Positions 8,515-17,245 of a stretch of 60,751 bases of DNA are shown one piece after another. Within the stretch, counting starts at the first letter, position 1. The number at the start of each line of letters is the position of its first letter. The notes below the pieces were generated by a model. That model was not told where the DNA came from and did not search any database. It saw only the letters and a program-made list of their open reading frames with translations. Source of the stretch: Lachnospiraceae bacterium (GTDB taxonomy: Bacteria > Bacillota_A > Clostridia > Lachnospirales > Lachnospiraceae); assembly GCA_017542725.1 (NCBI GenBank), contig JAFXWR010000011.1, forward strand, positions 1 to 60,751. Direction: 5' to 3'. Made by a program: the position numbers and the translations under genes.

Positions 8515-9228
8515 ATGAAAAAAGTATTTAAAATAATTTCGTTAATTCTTGCATTTACACTTTCACTTACAATTCTTTCATATTCATATTCACCAATTAT
8601 AGGTGATAATTATCCACAAGTGTATGATTTGTATTGGAATAATAAAACTGCAAAATGGTCAGTAGATGGAAGAGCAAATAAATATGAGATTAGACTTTAT
8701 AGAGATGGAAGAAGAGTTAGTACAAGAACTCAAACTTCAAGAAGTCATAGCTATAGTAGTGAGTTATCAAGAGGAGACCATGAGTATTATTTTGAAGTTC
8801 GCCCTTATAACTCAGTTACTGGATGGGGAAGTTGGGAACAATCTGATGTTATATATATAGAAGACAGAGGACAGCCTATAAATCCTGTTTATCCTGTAAA
8901 CCCTACACCATACGTTCCTGGACCAGGCCCTGGAGAGGGAACTTATGTACCAACACCTCAAATAGTATTTAATCCCGCAGGACAGTGGGTTGCTGCAAAT
9001 GGTTATTGGCATTTCATATATTCAAATGGTGTATATGCATCTAATACTTGGATTCAGTTGGGAAGTAATTGGTACTATATAGATCCAAATTCAAATATGG
9101 CAGTTGGTCTTGTAACTATTAATCAATATACTTATTATTTTAATCCAGATGGTACTATGGTTACAGGAACGATAGTTTATAATGGTATCACTCATTTCTT
9201 TGATGTTAATGGTAGAATGGTATATTAA
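8515..9228 (+). CDS. Secreted protein with fibronectin-III-like and cell-wall-binding repeats
   Basis: Residues 1-28 are a Sec signal peptide (Lys-rich start, hydrophobic core, no lipobox Cys). Residues about 35-120 look like a fibronectin-III-like beta-sandwich ('AKWSVDGRANKYEIRLYRDG' ... 'YYFEVRPYN'). A Pro/Gly-rich linker (about 123-150) leads to at least three aromatic 20-residue cell-wall-binding repeats ('GSNWYYIDPNSNMAVGLVTI', 'QYTYYFNPDGTMVTGTI', 'GITHFFDVNGRMVY'), the choline-binding type. It should attach non-covalently to wall polymers. A promoter lies upstream and a palindromic repeat downstream, so it is probably monocistronic. Confidence 0.85.
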   Translation: MKKVFKIISLILAFTLSLTILSYSYSPIIGDNYPQVYDLYWNNKTAKWSVDGRANKYEIRLYRDGRRVSTRTQTSRSHSYSSELSRGDHEYYFEVRPYNSVTGWGSWEQSDVIYIEDRGQPINPVYPVNPTPYVPGPGPGEGTYVPTPQIVFNPAGQWVAANGYWHFIYSNGVYASNTWIQLGSNWYYIDPNSNMAVGLVTINQYTYYFNPDGTMVTGTIVYNGITHFFDVNGRMVY

Positions 9229-9273
9229 AATGTTGGATTGTTTTGAATTAAATAAATTTTGATAATTATAAAA

Positions 9274-9301
9274 ATAGGGGCGGATAATATCCGCTCCTAT
9301 T
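9274..9301. repeat. Palindromic GGGGCGG-type repeat hairpin
   Basis: AATAGGGGCGGAT-AAT-ATCCGCTCCTATT can fold into a 12-bp stem. It shares the TAGGGGCG core with the 24-bp dispersed repeat. No T-run follows, so it is not a good terminator. Confidence 0.75.
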
Positions 9302-9325
9302 GAGTATTGAGAAAGATTATTAGTT

Positions 9326-10765
9326 ATGATTAGTCAAGGCAAAAAATTAGTTTGTAGTAAATTTATTAAATTTAGATTTTTAAATGTAGTTATTTTATTT
9401 TTAATAACCTTAGCTTTTTCTTTTGCTTTTTCGATTACGTCGTTTGCAGCGCCATATACACTCTGCACTGGTAAAGAGTTTAACCAAAGAGTAAAAGCAT
9501 TTTTAAATGGCAATGACCCAAAAGCAACAATTGTAAATACAATTACTGCATTTAAAAGAGGATATAATCCACCTGATGATCCTAATTACTATGTAGATGT
9601 GTCTGAGGATAGAGATGGTTCAGTTTTGGTTTACATAACTGAGAACGACATAAATGATAGGAGGAAAAAGAATAATACGACTACAGATTATAACTACACA
9701 CTTTATTGGTATTCGGATAGCATAGTAAATATGAATCCAAATGCTGCATTTATGTTTGATAAGTTTGTGAGAATTAGAAATATAGACTTAAGCGATTTTG
9801 TTTATCTAAAAGGATTGACTGACACTAGGTATATGTTTCTTGAATGTAGAAATTTAAAAGACATAAAGTTTAAAAAAGATAGTGGTGGGAAAGAGTTTAT
9901 GCCATCTGAAATGCAGGGGATGTTTTGTGGATGTCAATCACTAATGAATATAGACCTTACTTTATTTGATACAAAGATGGTTGACAATATGACAGAACTT
10001 TTTTACAAGTGCTATAATTTACGAAATATATATGTAAATCCAGCAAGATGGAATGTTGAAAATGTAATGTTGTTCAATAGAATGTTTTCAGAATGCCATA
10101 TGCTTAGAACTAATGATGGCAAAAAGGCAGTTGACATTGCTGAGGATGACTACGGAGATTTTGCAGTTCCTGGCGATGATAAAAAAGAAGGTTTTATCAA
10201 AGACATTAATTATGAATATGATGACTATGGAGAGTATCTTGGCTCTGTGCCAATTGATGGAGCAAATTATTTGATGGCAGAACCTGAGACAACGCAAGCC
10301 TATGCTGATGAACCAGAATATGATGAAGAGACTGGAAAAGGTGTGGGCGATGGAATAACTCCATACATAGGAAATAGTGCTTCAGGATATGGAAGTGTGA
10401 AGGAGACTCAACCACCAGCAAGCATAGTAAGTCCTACAGCCGCTTTAGATGCGGTTAATAGAAGCATAGAGATAACTGAAAACTCAGCAGAGTCAAGTGA
10501 AGTTGTAGTTGAGTCAAGTGCTGATACAGAAGACAATGAATCAGGCGGTAGAAGAATTATAGAACTTGACGAATACCTGAAAGAGCAGAGTCAAGATGGA
10601 GAAGCAGGAAGTGGAGAGTTACTTGGTGGAATATTTAGAGAGTATAAGTTCCTAATTATGGCGCTTGTAATTTCACTAATAGTGATATTACTTCTTGTAG
10701 GAATGGTTGCATATCTCACAAAGTCAAATAGAGAAAATAAGGATGACGAATCGCATAAAATATAA
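9326..10765 (+). CDS. BspA-like (DUF285) repeat surface protein with C-terminal anchor
   Basis: A signal peptide (hydrophobic 18-40, ending near SFAAP) precedes residues about 135-265, which contain degenerate DUF285/BspA repeats: 'LTDTRYMFLECRNLKDIKF', 'MQGMFCGCQSLMNIDLTLFDT', 'NMTELFYKCYNLRNIYV', 'LFNRMFSECHML'. Such proteins mediate adhesion in oral and gut anaerobes. An acidic low-complexity region follows and a single transmembrane helix near residues 443-466 ends in a short charged tail, so the protein is probably membrane-anchored and exposed. It is 15 bp from the next lipoprotein gene. Confidence 0.8.
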   Translation: MISQGKKLVCSKFIKFRFLNVVILFLITLAFSFAFSITSFAAPYTLCTGKEFNQRVKAFLNGNDPKATIVNTITAFKRGYNPPDDPNYYVDVSEDRDGSVLVYITENDINDRRKKNNTTTDYNYTLYWYSDSIVNMNPNAAFMFDKFVRIRNIDLSDFVYLKGLTDTRYMFLECRNLKDIKFKKDSGGKEFMPSEMQGMFCGCQSLMNIDLTLFDTKMVDNMTELFYKCYNLRNIYVNPARWNVENVMLFNRMFSECHMLRTNDGKKAVDIAEDDYGDFAVPGDDKKEGFIKDINYEYDDYGEYLGSVPIDGANYLMAEPETTQAYADEPEYDEETGKGVGDGITPYIGNSASGYGSVKETQPPASIVSPTAALDAVNRSIEITENSAESSEVVVESSADTEDNESGGRRIIELDEYLKEQSQDGEAGSGELLGGIFREYKFLIMALVISLIVILLLVGMVAYLTKSNRENKDDESHKI

Positions 10766-10780
10766 GAGAAGGAGATTTAT

Positions 10781-11992
10781 ATGGCAGCAATTAAAATGAA
10801 TAGGATGAAAAAATCACACAAGTGCCTATCACTATTATTAATAGTAATGCTGGTAAGTTGTAGCGCTAATAATGATGCGGCAGTGAGTAGCGTTAATGAT
10901 GATGCAGCAGCAAGTGTTGCTAAAAAAGAAGAAAACAAACTGCATACTTATTTAAGCAAGCTAAACGCTCAACTTGACAAATCAAAATTAGTAAACTTAC
11001 ATAACAGCGATGAAAGTATTGATAATTGCGAAAGTATTATTTTTGGGAAATATGAGATAGATGGCAATTTATCAAATGGTTTAGAGGATATAGAGTGGGT
11101 ACTGCTTGATTATGATGAGGAAAATAAAAAAGCACTATTAACAAGCAAATATATTTTGGATTGCAAGGCATATTTTGATCATATATATGTGTATCAAAAA
11201 AACTATGATGAAGTAAAAAATATGTTAACTGCTGATGAAATTAATTCATGGGATGCAGATGCTGATGAATTAAGGAACTTGATTTTTAGTAAGTATGGAG
11301 AATATTTAAAAGATTTAACTTGGGAGAATTCTACATTAAGAGAATGGCTCAATAAAGAGTTTTATGAGACTAGCTTTGATAAATATGAAAAAAGTATGAT
11401 TAAGCTTACTGATATAAAAACCGTTTTTAAGAATAACAATGATTTGGTAGAAATTAATACTGAGGATAATGTATTTTGCTTAGATATTGATGAATTAAAG
11501 AAGTATATGCATTACGATACTAATTTAGAAGCAAAGAACTTGCTGGCTGGGACGTCGGCAACTCCATTTGCAAAAAAAGTGACCAATTTTGCAGAAGGTA
11601 TAAGAGTCGAAAAAGATGGTGACTGGTATAATAGAAATAATTGGTATAAAGGAATGAGCAATTATTGGCTTAGAAATAGAAATGAGTATGGTGACCCGTC
11701 AACTGCTAGAGTTGTGCTGCCGGTATCAAACTTTTTGACTTTTGTTGGCTCTGGGAAATATTATGATTATGAGCAAGTAGATAAAAGAAATGTAGGGGTG
11801 AGACCAACAATATATATTGATTTAAGTGATGATAGTGTCATTGAAAGATATAATAATTTGGAAGACAAACCTGAAAACATAATACATTTTGATGAAAGAA
11901 TGTTTAAAAATGAGAAAACAGATAAAATAGCAGAAACTACTATTGCAGAAGAAGATATAGAATATTATTATTCTGGAGGAAAATGGAATTAA
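10781..11992 (+). CDS. DUF6273 lipoprotein
   Basis: The N terminus ends in the lipobox LVSC, predicting lipid anchoring at the outer face of the membrane. One DUF6273 domain is recognised by its run of motifs: 'EWVLLDYDEENKKALLTSKYIL', 'TWENSTLREWLNKEFYETSF', 'YWLRNR', and the terminal 'NVGVRPTIYIDLS'. The family is common in gut Firmicutes and its function is unknown. I kept the ATG at 10781 because AAGGAG lies 8 bp upstream. It is followed within 1 bp by a much larger lipoprotein of the same family, so they form a pair. Confidence 0.8.
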   Translation: MAAIKMNRMKKSHKCLSLLLIVMLVSCSANNDAAVSSVNDDAAASVAKKEENKLHTYLSKLNAQLDKSKLVNLHNSDESIDNCESIIFGKYEIDGNLSNGLEDIEWVLLDYDEENKKALLTSKYILDCKAYFDHIYVYQKNYDEVKNMLTADEINSWDADADELRNLIFSKYGEYLKDLTWENSTLREWLNKEFYETSFDKYEKSMIKLTDIKTVFKNNNDLVEINTEDNVFCLDIDELKKYMHYDTNLEAKNLLAGTSATPFAKKVTNFAEGIRVEKDGDWYNRNNWYKGMSNYWLRNRNEYGDPSTARVVLPVSNFLTFVGSGKYYDYEQVDKRNVGVRPTIYIDLSDDSVIERYNNLEDKPENIIHFDERMFKNEKTDKIAETTIAEEDIEYYYSGGKWN

Positions 11993-11993
11993 A

Positions 11994-14900
11994 ATGATAC
12001 ATAAGTTTCATAAAGTGAGTAACTTTTATAAGACAGCAAAAGTGTTTTTGCTGTTTTTATTTGTTTTTTCTCTATGTTCATGCAAAATGAGTCCCGTTGA
12101 TAGGTATAAAAAATACATGGAAAAAGTAGATAACACAAAATACATAGACGAAGACATTGTTAAAGAAAAAAACGGAAAAGAATATATTGTTGACAAAGAT
12201 GGAAAAGAGCAGGAGATACTTGAAAATATTTTTGATGCTTCTGTAGGAGAGGTTGCCTATTTTGGAAAATTTGGAGGAGCAAAAATCCCTTTTGTGGTGG
12301 TAAGAAGAAGTGGTGAGGTTATGGAAATAATGTCAATTCCTAAGTTTAATCTCATGAGAGAAGAAAGTTCTCTAACGCAAAACAAAATGGCGACTGCAGA
12401 ATCTTTTAGTTTACTTAATACTATTTTTTTAAAAGCTTGTTTTAATGATGATGAAATCAAGAATATTTTACCTTTTGAATATAGAGAAATTAATTTACAG
12501 ATAGAACCGGATAAGAAAATTCTAAAAGATTTTGACATAGTTTATGATCAAAATTATAAAGACAAATATGATAACCCTACTATCTTATCGAAAGTATTGT
12601 TACACGAGCAGTATGTAAATAGATCATATAGCAATAATTATACAAATGACTATGGCTATCCTAATGAAAAGAATATAAAACAAATCACAGATTCAATATC
12701 AAACATGTGGAATGTAAAAATTACTAATAAAGAAAAAGGAATCACATATTTATATGACTATAATGATTTTGTCTATCAGACAGGTATAGATGTATATAAA
12801 TATAATTCAAGAATTGAATTGAGACTAAAGAATATTGAGACTGAAAAATACAACGAAAAAGCCAATGGGTTTAAGCATATAGCGACAGGTAGTGACTTGG
12901 AAGAAAAAGATTATGGATATTATTATCTTAGAGATGGCAATATAGTTAAAAATGAAATTGTTGAAAAAGACGGTACAAAATTCTATTTATCAAATAAAGG
13001 AAAAGCCATAGAACTAAAAAGCTTTTCAATACAAGATTTTAATGGTACTGAAGTTTTAATGTGTGATGACGTGATTATAAGAGATAAGATAATTAACAAA
13101 GATGATATTGCGATAGAAGATAGTAGAAAGGTAAACGCTGAAAAGTATTATGTAGACCTAAATGGTATAGTCCATAATCTTGTAAGCAATCTAAAAGATG
13201 CAGATGTATCTGACACAGTAATGTTTGGTCATAAAAATAATGACCAAAATGAACCTTTATTATGGAGAGTGGTAGAAAATCTTGGTGGAGTTTACACATT
13301 GATTTTAGAAGAAAAAATTACATTTGATATGGTGGAAGGTAACCCTGAAAAACGAGAAGAAGATGCCTATGATGGCAAGGTTTCAAAATTTGACCAAGGG
13401 AAAACTTGGGATGAATCAGACAGAAGGAAGTATCTTAATGAAGTTTTTTATGTAGAATCATTTTCAGATTCTGAAAAAGAGATAATAGTTAGTAATCCTC
13501 TAAGGGCCGAATCATATATAAAAGAAAATAATTTTAGTGGCAGTAAGGGGCAAGACACTTACGATAAAGTATTTGTTTACAATGAAAACACAAAAGAATA
13601 TATGAAAAAATATGTTGAAAGTTTTGAAATGCTTAAAATAAAAAAACCAAGTGTTTATAACGATGAAGATTTGTACTTTAATTTTAGTCTAATAGATAGC
13701 GATTTGACATCTGTTAGACCTTGGGTAGTTGTAAATCTTACAGGTGAAAGTGTACCGGTAGAAAATAGTACCAAGAATTTTATTGATATAAGTAAGGGTG
13801 ATAAAGAAACATATGAAATTCCAAGGATTAAAACTAAGTTGATTAATGGAGTGAAGCTTGGTAAATATTTGCAATATGGGGATAAAGTAACAAATATTTA
13901 TTGGACGCTATATGCGATAGATGGCGACATAGCATATTATAGAGCAAGTCAAGTTTTGGATTTTGAAAAGATAGTGGAAAGTAAAGATAAAGAAATCAAA
14001 TGGAGTAACTCTGAGTTGAGGCAATGGTTAAGTCAGACATTTATGTATAAGATATTTAGCACTGATGAGATTGCGAAACTTGAAAAAATTAAAAAGAAGT
14101 ATCAATATATAGATTCAAGTGGCAATATTAAGGAAGAGGAATGTGAAGACTTTATTACATTGCTAAATTATGATGAGGTGCCAATTTATTTAACTACAGG
14201 AGTTCATTTGAGTAATAAATCATTTGAAAAAATTGATGCAATAGATAGGAAGGGAGCAGCCGCAGTTACTTCGTTATTTGACAATAGAACACATAAGTTT
14301 TATTCTGCCTGTTATAAAGCTGATGATGTAGGAAATAGCCAAGATGGAAGAATTGAGATAAAAACAAATGACACAGCTTATGTTGGCATACTTCCTGTGA
14401 TAGCAATTAACATTGATAAGATAATAGATATAAATAGGAATCAAAAAATCAGAAAGAATCCTGATAAGCAAGAAGAATGGATGAAAGAAGAAATAGCTAA
14501 TAGCCAATTTCTATTTAAAGAAGGTCTTTATGGTGATGTAATAAAGATGGGTAAGTATCAAAGTAAGGATTTGGAATGGGTTGTATTAGATAGAGTACAA
14601 GATTATGCATTAGTGATTGCAAAAGAGTCATTATTCACTGATAGTAATCTTGGAAGATATGGTACAAGTTCATGGGAAACATCAAGTGTAAGGGAAAAGT
14701 TAAATACAGAAATATATGATGAATGTTTTTCTGATGAAGAGAAGAAAAGAATTAAACCAGTGAAGTTATATACAGAGTATACAGAAAGTGAAGTGAGAAG
14801 TGGTCAAGAAGATCCATCAAACATATATTCACTTGATGATGAGACTATAGATTATCTATTTTTACCTGAAGAAAAAGATATTAATATCATTACAAGACCG

Positions 14901-15065
14901 CCACTTAAGATAGCCTTTAAAGAGAGTGAAAAATTATGGCTTAGGAATGGAGATATGTATGGATTTTTCGCAGGGAATTTTAAGGAAGTAGTTGACTTGA
15001 ATATTTCTAGAAAAGGTAAAAAGTATGCTGTGCATCCACTTATGTGGATAAAATATCAAAACTAG
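11994..15065 (+). CDS. Giant lipoprotein with about four DUF6273-like domains
   Basis: A lipobox (LCSC) follows a long positively charged signal peptide. Four DUF6273-like units can be traced, at about residues 80-240 (divergent), 405-590, 610-790 and 845-1020. Each has the pattern of a 'W..V' strand, then 'W..S..R..L...F....F...E', then a 'P...I' end; the last two carry 'WSNSELRQWLSQTFMYKIFS' and 'SWETSSVREKLNTEIYDECFS'. Multiplication of the unit that occurs once in the preceding gene suggests tandem duplication. Role unknown; probably surface exposed. A dispersed repeat lies just after the stop. Confidence 0.75.
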   Translation: MIHKFHKVSNFYKTAKVFLLFLFVFSLCSCKMSPVDRYKKYMEKVDNTKYIDEDIVKEKNGKEYIVDKDGKEQEILENIFDASVGEVAYFGKFGGAKIPFVVVRRSGEVMEIMSIPKFNLMREESSLTQNKMATAESFSLLNTIFLKACFNDDEIKNILPFEYREINLQIEPDKKILKDFDIVYDQNYKDKYDNPTILSKVLLHEQYVNRSYSNNYTNDYGYPNEKNIKQITDSISNMWNVKITNKEKGITYLYDYNDFVYQTGIDVYKYNSRIELRLKNIETEKYNEKANGFKHIATGSDLEEKDYGYYYLRDGNIVKNEIVEKDGTKFYLSNKGKAIELKSFSIQDFNGTEVLMCDDVIIRDKIINKDDIAIEDSRKVNAEKYYVDLNGIVHNLVSNLKDADVSDTVMFGHKNNDQNEPLLWRVVENLGGVYTLILEEKITFDMVEGNPEKREEDAYDGKVSKFDQGKTWDESDRRKYLNEVFYVESFSDSEKEIIVSNPLRAESYIKENNFSGSKGQDTYDKVFVYNENTKEYMKKYVESFEMLKIKKPSVYNDEDLYFNFSLIDSDLTSVRPWVVVNLTGESVPVENSTKNFIDISKGDKETYEIPRIKTKLINGVKLGKYLQYGDKVTNIYWTLYAIDGDIAYYRASQVLDFEKIVESKDKEIKWSNSELRQWLSQTFMYKIFSTDEIAKLEKIKKKYQYIDSSGNIKEEECEDFITLLNYDEVPIYLTTGVHLSNKSFEKIDAIDRKGAAAVTSLFDNRTHKFYSACYKADDVGNSQDGRIEIKTNDTAYVGILPVIAINIDKIIDINRNQKIRKNPDKQEEWMKEEIANSQFLFKEGLYGDVIKMGKYQSKDLEWVVLDRVQDYALVIAKESLFTDSNLGRYGTSSWETSSVREKLNTEIYDECFSDEEKKRIKPVKLYTEYTESEVRSGQEDPSNIYSLDDETIDYLFLPEEKDINIITRPPLKIAFKESEKLWLRNGDMYGFFAGNFKEVVDLNISRKGKKYAVHPLMWIKYQN

Positions 15066-15080
15066 GGTAGGCTCAAATAA

Positions 15081-15104
15081 TGTAGGGGCGAGCATTGCGA
15101 GCCC
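15081..15104 (+). repeat. Dispersed 24-bp repeat, consensus copy
   Basis: TGTAGGGGCGAG-CATTG-CGAGCCC, a near-consensus copy between the DUF6273 gene and the metQ promoter. Confidence 0.9.
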
Positions 15105-15141
15105 GTATTTATATATACTATAACTTGTTGTAAACTAATAT

Positions 15142-15170
15142 TTGACTATTATTTTTATAGATGCTATATT
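15142..15170 (+). promoter_or_regulatory. Promoter of the metQ attenuator transcript
   Basis: TTGACT (15142-15147), 17-bp spacer ending in TGC, and TATATT (15165-15170). Initiation is expected near 15177, about 13 nt before the leader-peptide ATG. Confidence 0.85.
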
Positions 15171-15189
15171 ATATTTATCAGGAGTTCAC

Positions 15190-15264
15190 ATGAAAAATGT
15201 ATTTGTAAAATCTATGATGATGTACATGATGATGAGTAAGTCATTTTTCGTGTGCACAAAATAG
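15190..15264 (+). CDS. Methionine-rich leader peptide of the metQ attenuator (24 codons)
   Basis: A short ORF with its own Shine-Dalgarno (AGGAG, 15180-15184, 5-nt spacing) encodes 24 residues, seven of them Met. Codons 9-11 and 13-15 are two ATG triplets in a row separated by a Tyr codon (MMM-Y-MMM). The stop codon (TAG, 15262-15264) lies just before a terminator hairpin upstream of the methionine-binding lipoprotein gene. The layout is that of a regulatory leader peptide: translation speed over the Met runs would sense charged Met-tRNA. It is too short to be a functional protein of any family I recognise. Base pairing of the leader is described under the antiterminator entry. Confidence 0.85.
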   Translation: MKNVFVKSMMMYMMMSKSFFVCTK

Positions 15265-15304
15265 TTAGTAAATCTTGATTATATAAGTGCTACGGAAAAT
15301 GATT
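15190..15304 (+). promoter_or_regulatory. Protector and antiterminator helices of the metQ attenuator
   Basis: Segment 2 (15239-15257) can pair with segment 3 (15287-15304) through about 18 base pairs with one bulged U (15253) and three G.U pairs, engulfing the whole 5' arm of the terminator (15285-15295). Segment 1 (15190-15199, AUGAAAAAUG) can instead pair with 15242-15251 (CAUUUUUCGU) through 10 pairs, blocking the antiterminator when the leader is not translated. Segment 2 starts right after the Met codons. A ribosome stalled there frees segment 2; a ribosome at the stop codon covers it. Pairings were found by eye. Confidence 0.82.
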
Positions 15305-15322
15305 AGACCGTAGCACTTTTTT
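15285..15322 (+). terminator. Attenuator terminator upstream of metQ
   Basis: AAGTGCTACGG (15285-15295) pairs perfectly with CCGTAGCACTT (15308-15318), 12-nt loop, six T's at 15317-15322. It lies between the leader peptide and metQ. Confidence 0.93.
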
Positions 15323-15405
15323 ATTGTATTTACTAACTTAAAAAAGTGTTGCAAAACACTAGAAAAATCAATATAATTAATACATTGTCTAGGAGGAGTT
15401 TATTT

Positions 15406-16236
15406 ATGAACAAGAAGTTATTAGGTTTAGTTTTATCATTAGCAGTTTTATCATTGGCTGCTTGTGGCAATAAGACTGCACAAGCACCAGCAAATAGTAG
15501 TGAGGCACCAGCTCAAGTAGTAACAGTGGCAGCATCACCTGTCCCACATGCAGAGCTTCTATTACAAGTAATGGATGATATGAAAGAACTCGGTTATGAT
15601 TTAGAAATAAGAGAATTTTCGGACTATGTTCTTCCAAATACAGCTGTAGACGAGGGAGACATCATGGCAAATTTTTTCCAACACAAACCTTATCTTGATG
15701 ATTTTAATGCTGAGAGAGGTACACACATAGTATCAGTTGGAAAAATCCACTATGAGCCATTTGGTGTATATGCAGGATCAAAGAAGACACTTGAACTTGC
15801 AAAAGGCGACAAAGTTGCAGTTCCAAACGATGTAACAAATGAAGCAAGAAGTTTGAATCTTCTTGAGGCTGCAGGTGTTATTAAGCTTAAAGAAGGAGCA
15901 GGACTTACAGCAACCAAACTTGACATTGTTGAGAACCCACTTGAGATTGAAATAGTAGAACTTGAGTCAGCACAGATTCCAAGATCACTTGATTCAGTAG
16001 CAGTTGCATGTATGAATGGAAACTATGCTATGGAAGCAGGATTTAAGGTTAGCGATGCTCTATTCGTAGAGCCACAAAATAGTACAGCTGCTCAAACTTA
16101 TGCAAATATTCTCTGCGTAAAAGAAGGAAATGAAAATGAGAAGTGGGCAAAGGACTTACTCAATTGCTTAAAGAGCCAAAAAGTTAAAGATTATATTGAA
16201 AAAACTTATAACAAATCAGTTATAGCTATTGATTAA
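15406..16236 (+). CDS. metQ: Methionine ABC transporter substrate-binding lipoprotein MetQ (NlpA family)
   Basis: Binds methionine outside the membrane and delivers it to the MetNI importer. The signal peptide ends in LAAC (lipobox); the mature part has the NlpA pattern 'VTVAASPVPHAELL', 'DIMANFFQHKPYLDDF' and 'IHYEPFGVYAGS', ending at normal length (276 aa). I chose the ATG at 15406, preceded by AGGAGGAG; an in-frame start at 15346 would begin inside the leader RNA. metN and metI are not adjacent, so the permease must be elsewhere. Expression is predicted to be controlled by the upstream Met-codon attenuator. A repeat-derived terminator follows. Confidence 0.93.
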   Translation: MNKKLLGLVLSLAVLSLAACGNKTAQAPANSSEAPAQVVTVAASPVPHAELLLQVMDDMKELGYDLEIREFSDYVLPNTAVDEGDIMANFFQHKPYLDDFNAERGTHIVSVGKIHYEPFGVYAGSKKTLELAKGDKVAVPNDVTNEARSLNLLEAAGVIKLKEGAGLTATKLDIVENPLEIEIVELESAQIPRSLDSVAVACMNGNYAMEAGFKVSDALFVEPQNSTAAQTYANILCVKEGNENEKWAKDLLNCLKSQKVKDYIEKTYNKSVIAID

Positions 16237-16245
16237 TCAAAAGAA

Positions 16246-16275
16246 TGCAGGGGCGGCTTTAGCCGCCCTTTTTTC
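16246..16275 (+). terminator. Terminator of metQ built on a GGGCGGC repeat
   Basis: GGGCGGC-TTTA-GCCGCCC followed by six T's. The TGCAGGGGCGG start resembles the dispersed repeat family, suggesting a repeat recruited as terminator. Confidence 0.88.
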
Positions 16276-16390
16276 TTGCATAAAAACACCGATATGTTAT
16301 AATATAAATAACGATACAAATTTAATCGAGAGCATAGCTCGCGGCCCTTTCATAATAGAAAGGATAAAATAATTTTGTAGGAGGAATTAT

Positions 16391-17245
16391 ATGATTAAGA
16401 ATTTTGATTTGACAGGATGGACCTGTTTTAGCGACAGGAGAAATTCAAAAAGCTACATGAGCCCAGATAAAAAATGGATGGTTAAGTTTGGAACTGAGTT
16501 TGCTGAAGCCACATTACCTATACTTGAGCATGAGATGGAAGTGACAAAAAAAGCACTTGAGATAGGTGTTAAGACACCAAAAGTAGATGATATAGTTGAA
16601 CTTCCAGATGGCAAACTTGGACTTGTTTATGAATACATTGAAGGTAAAAAATCTATAGCTCGTGCAGCAGGAGAAGATACTGATAATATAGACTATTACA
16701 TGAAAAGATTTGCACGTATATCAAAAGATTTACATAGTAAAGTTTGCGACCCAAACAAATTTGAATCAGTAGAAGAAAGAGTTAGAGAACAAATCAAAAA
16801 AAGAGACATATTGACAGAGTTACAAAAAGAAAAAGCATATAAGTTGCTTGATAGCATAGAAAAAAAGTATACTTGTATTCATGGAGATTTCCAAACCGGT
16901 AATTTTATAATGGCAGGAGATAATGAGTTTGCTATAGACTTAGGCGCCATTGCTTATGGTAACCCTGACTATGATGTGGCATGTTTCTACTATTTTTGTC
17001 ATTATTTTCCACCTTATGTTACTGATAGAATTTTCCATTGCGACCAAAAATATCTGCCACTTATGTGGAGAAGTTTTATAAAATATTATTATGATACTAC
17101 GGATGAGAAAGTACTCGATGAAATCACTAAGAAAAATGCCAAGTATGCGTTGGTATGTTTCTTTGGGCAACTTAAAAATATAGAGCCAGGTCCAGAACTT
17201 AAAGAAGCTATGGATAAGTACTTTGACAAGGAGTTTAATGATTAA
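16391..17245 (+). CDS. Aminoglycoside-phosphotransferase-like kinase (TIGR02172-type)
   Basis: A small kinase of the APH/choline-kinase fold. The catalytic loop HGDFQTGN (about 160-167) and the metal-binding 'AIDLG' (about 178-182) are intact, and the N-terminal part starts with 'LTGWTCFSDRRNSKSYMS'. Members of this paralogous family have no proven substrate; antibiotic resistance should not be assumed. It has an AGGAGG site, and its stop overlaps the yqeC start by one base, which ties it to the selenium operon. A second copy with the same N-terminal signature (TCFSDR-NSKSY) is at 53061. Confidence 0.8.
   Translation: MIKNFDLTGWTCFSDRRNSKSYMSPDKKWMVKFGTEFAEATLPILEHEMEVTKKALEIGVKTPKVDDIVELPDGKLGLVYEYIEGKKSIARAAGEDTDNIDYYMKRFARISKDLHSKVCDPNKFESVEERVREQIKKRDILTELQKEKAYKLLDSIEKKYTCIHGDFQTGNFIMAGDNEFAIDLGAIAYGNPDYDVACFYYFCHYFPPYVTDRIFHCDQKYLPLMWRSFIKYYYDTTDEKVLDEITKKNAKYALVCFFGQLKNIEPGPELKEAMDKYFDKEFND

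Noticed and set aside
15181..15345. SAM riboswitch or Met T-box upstream of metQ
   Set aside because: The leader is too short, and neither the SAM-I core (kink-turn, pseudoknot) nor a T-box motif (TGGNACCGCG) is present; alternative helices overlap a translated Met-rich ORF instead.
15346..15405. Upstream start for metQ at 15346
   Set aside because: The added residues precede the signal peptide and lie in the attenuator RNA; the ATG at 15406 has an AGGAGGAG site.
16320..16350. Hairpin CGAG-AGCATAG-CTCG as a regulatory element for the phosphotransferase gene
   Set aside because: Short stem; most likely a degenerate copy of the dispersed repeat, with no terminator or alternative pairing visible.
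16391..17245. Aminoglycoside resistance gene
   Set aside because: The kinase fold is shared, but the protein belongs to a broad paralogous family, has a second chromosomal copy at 53061 and sits in a metabolic operon; no resistance claim is justified.
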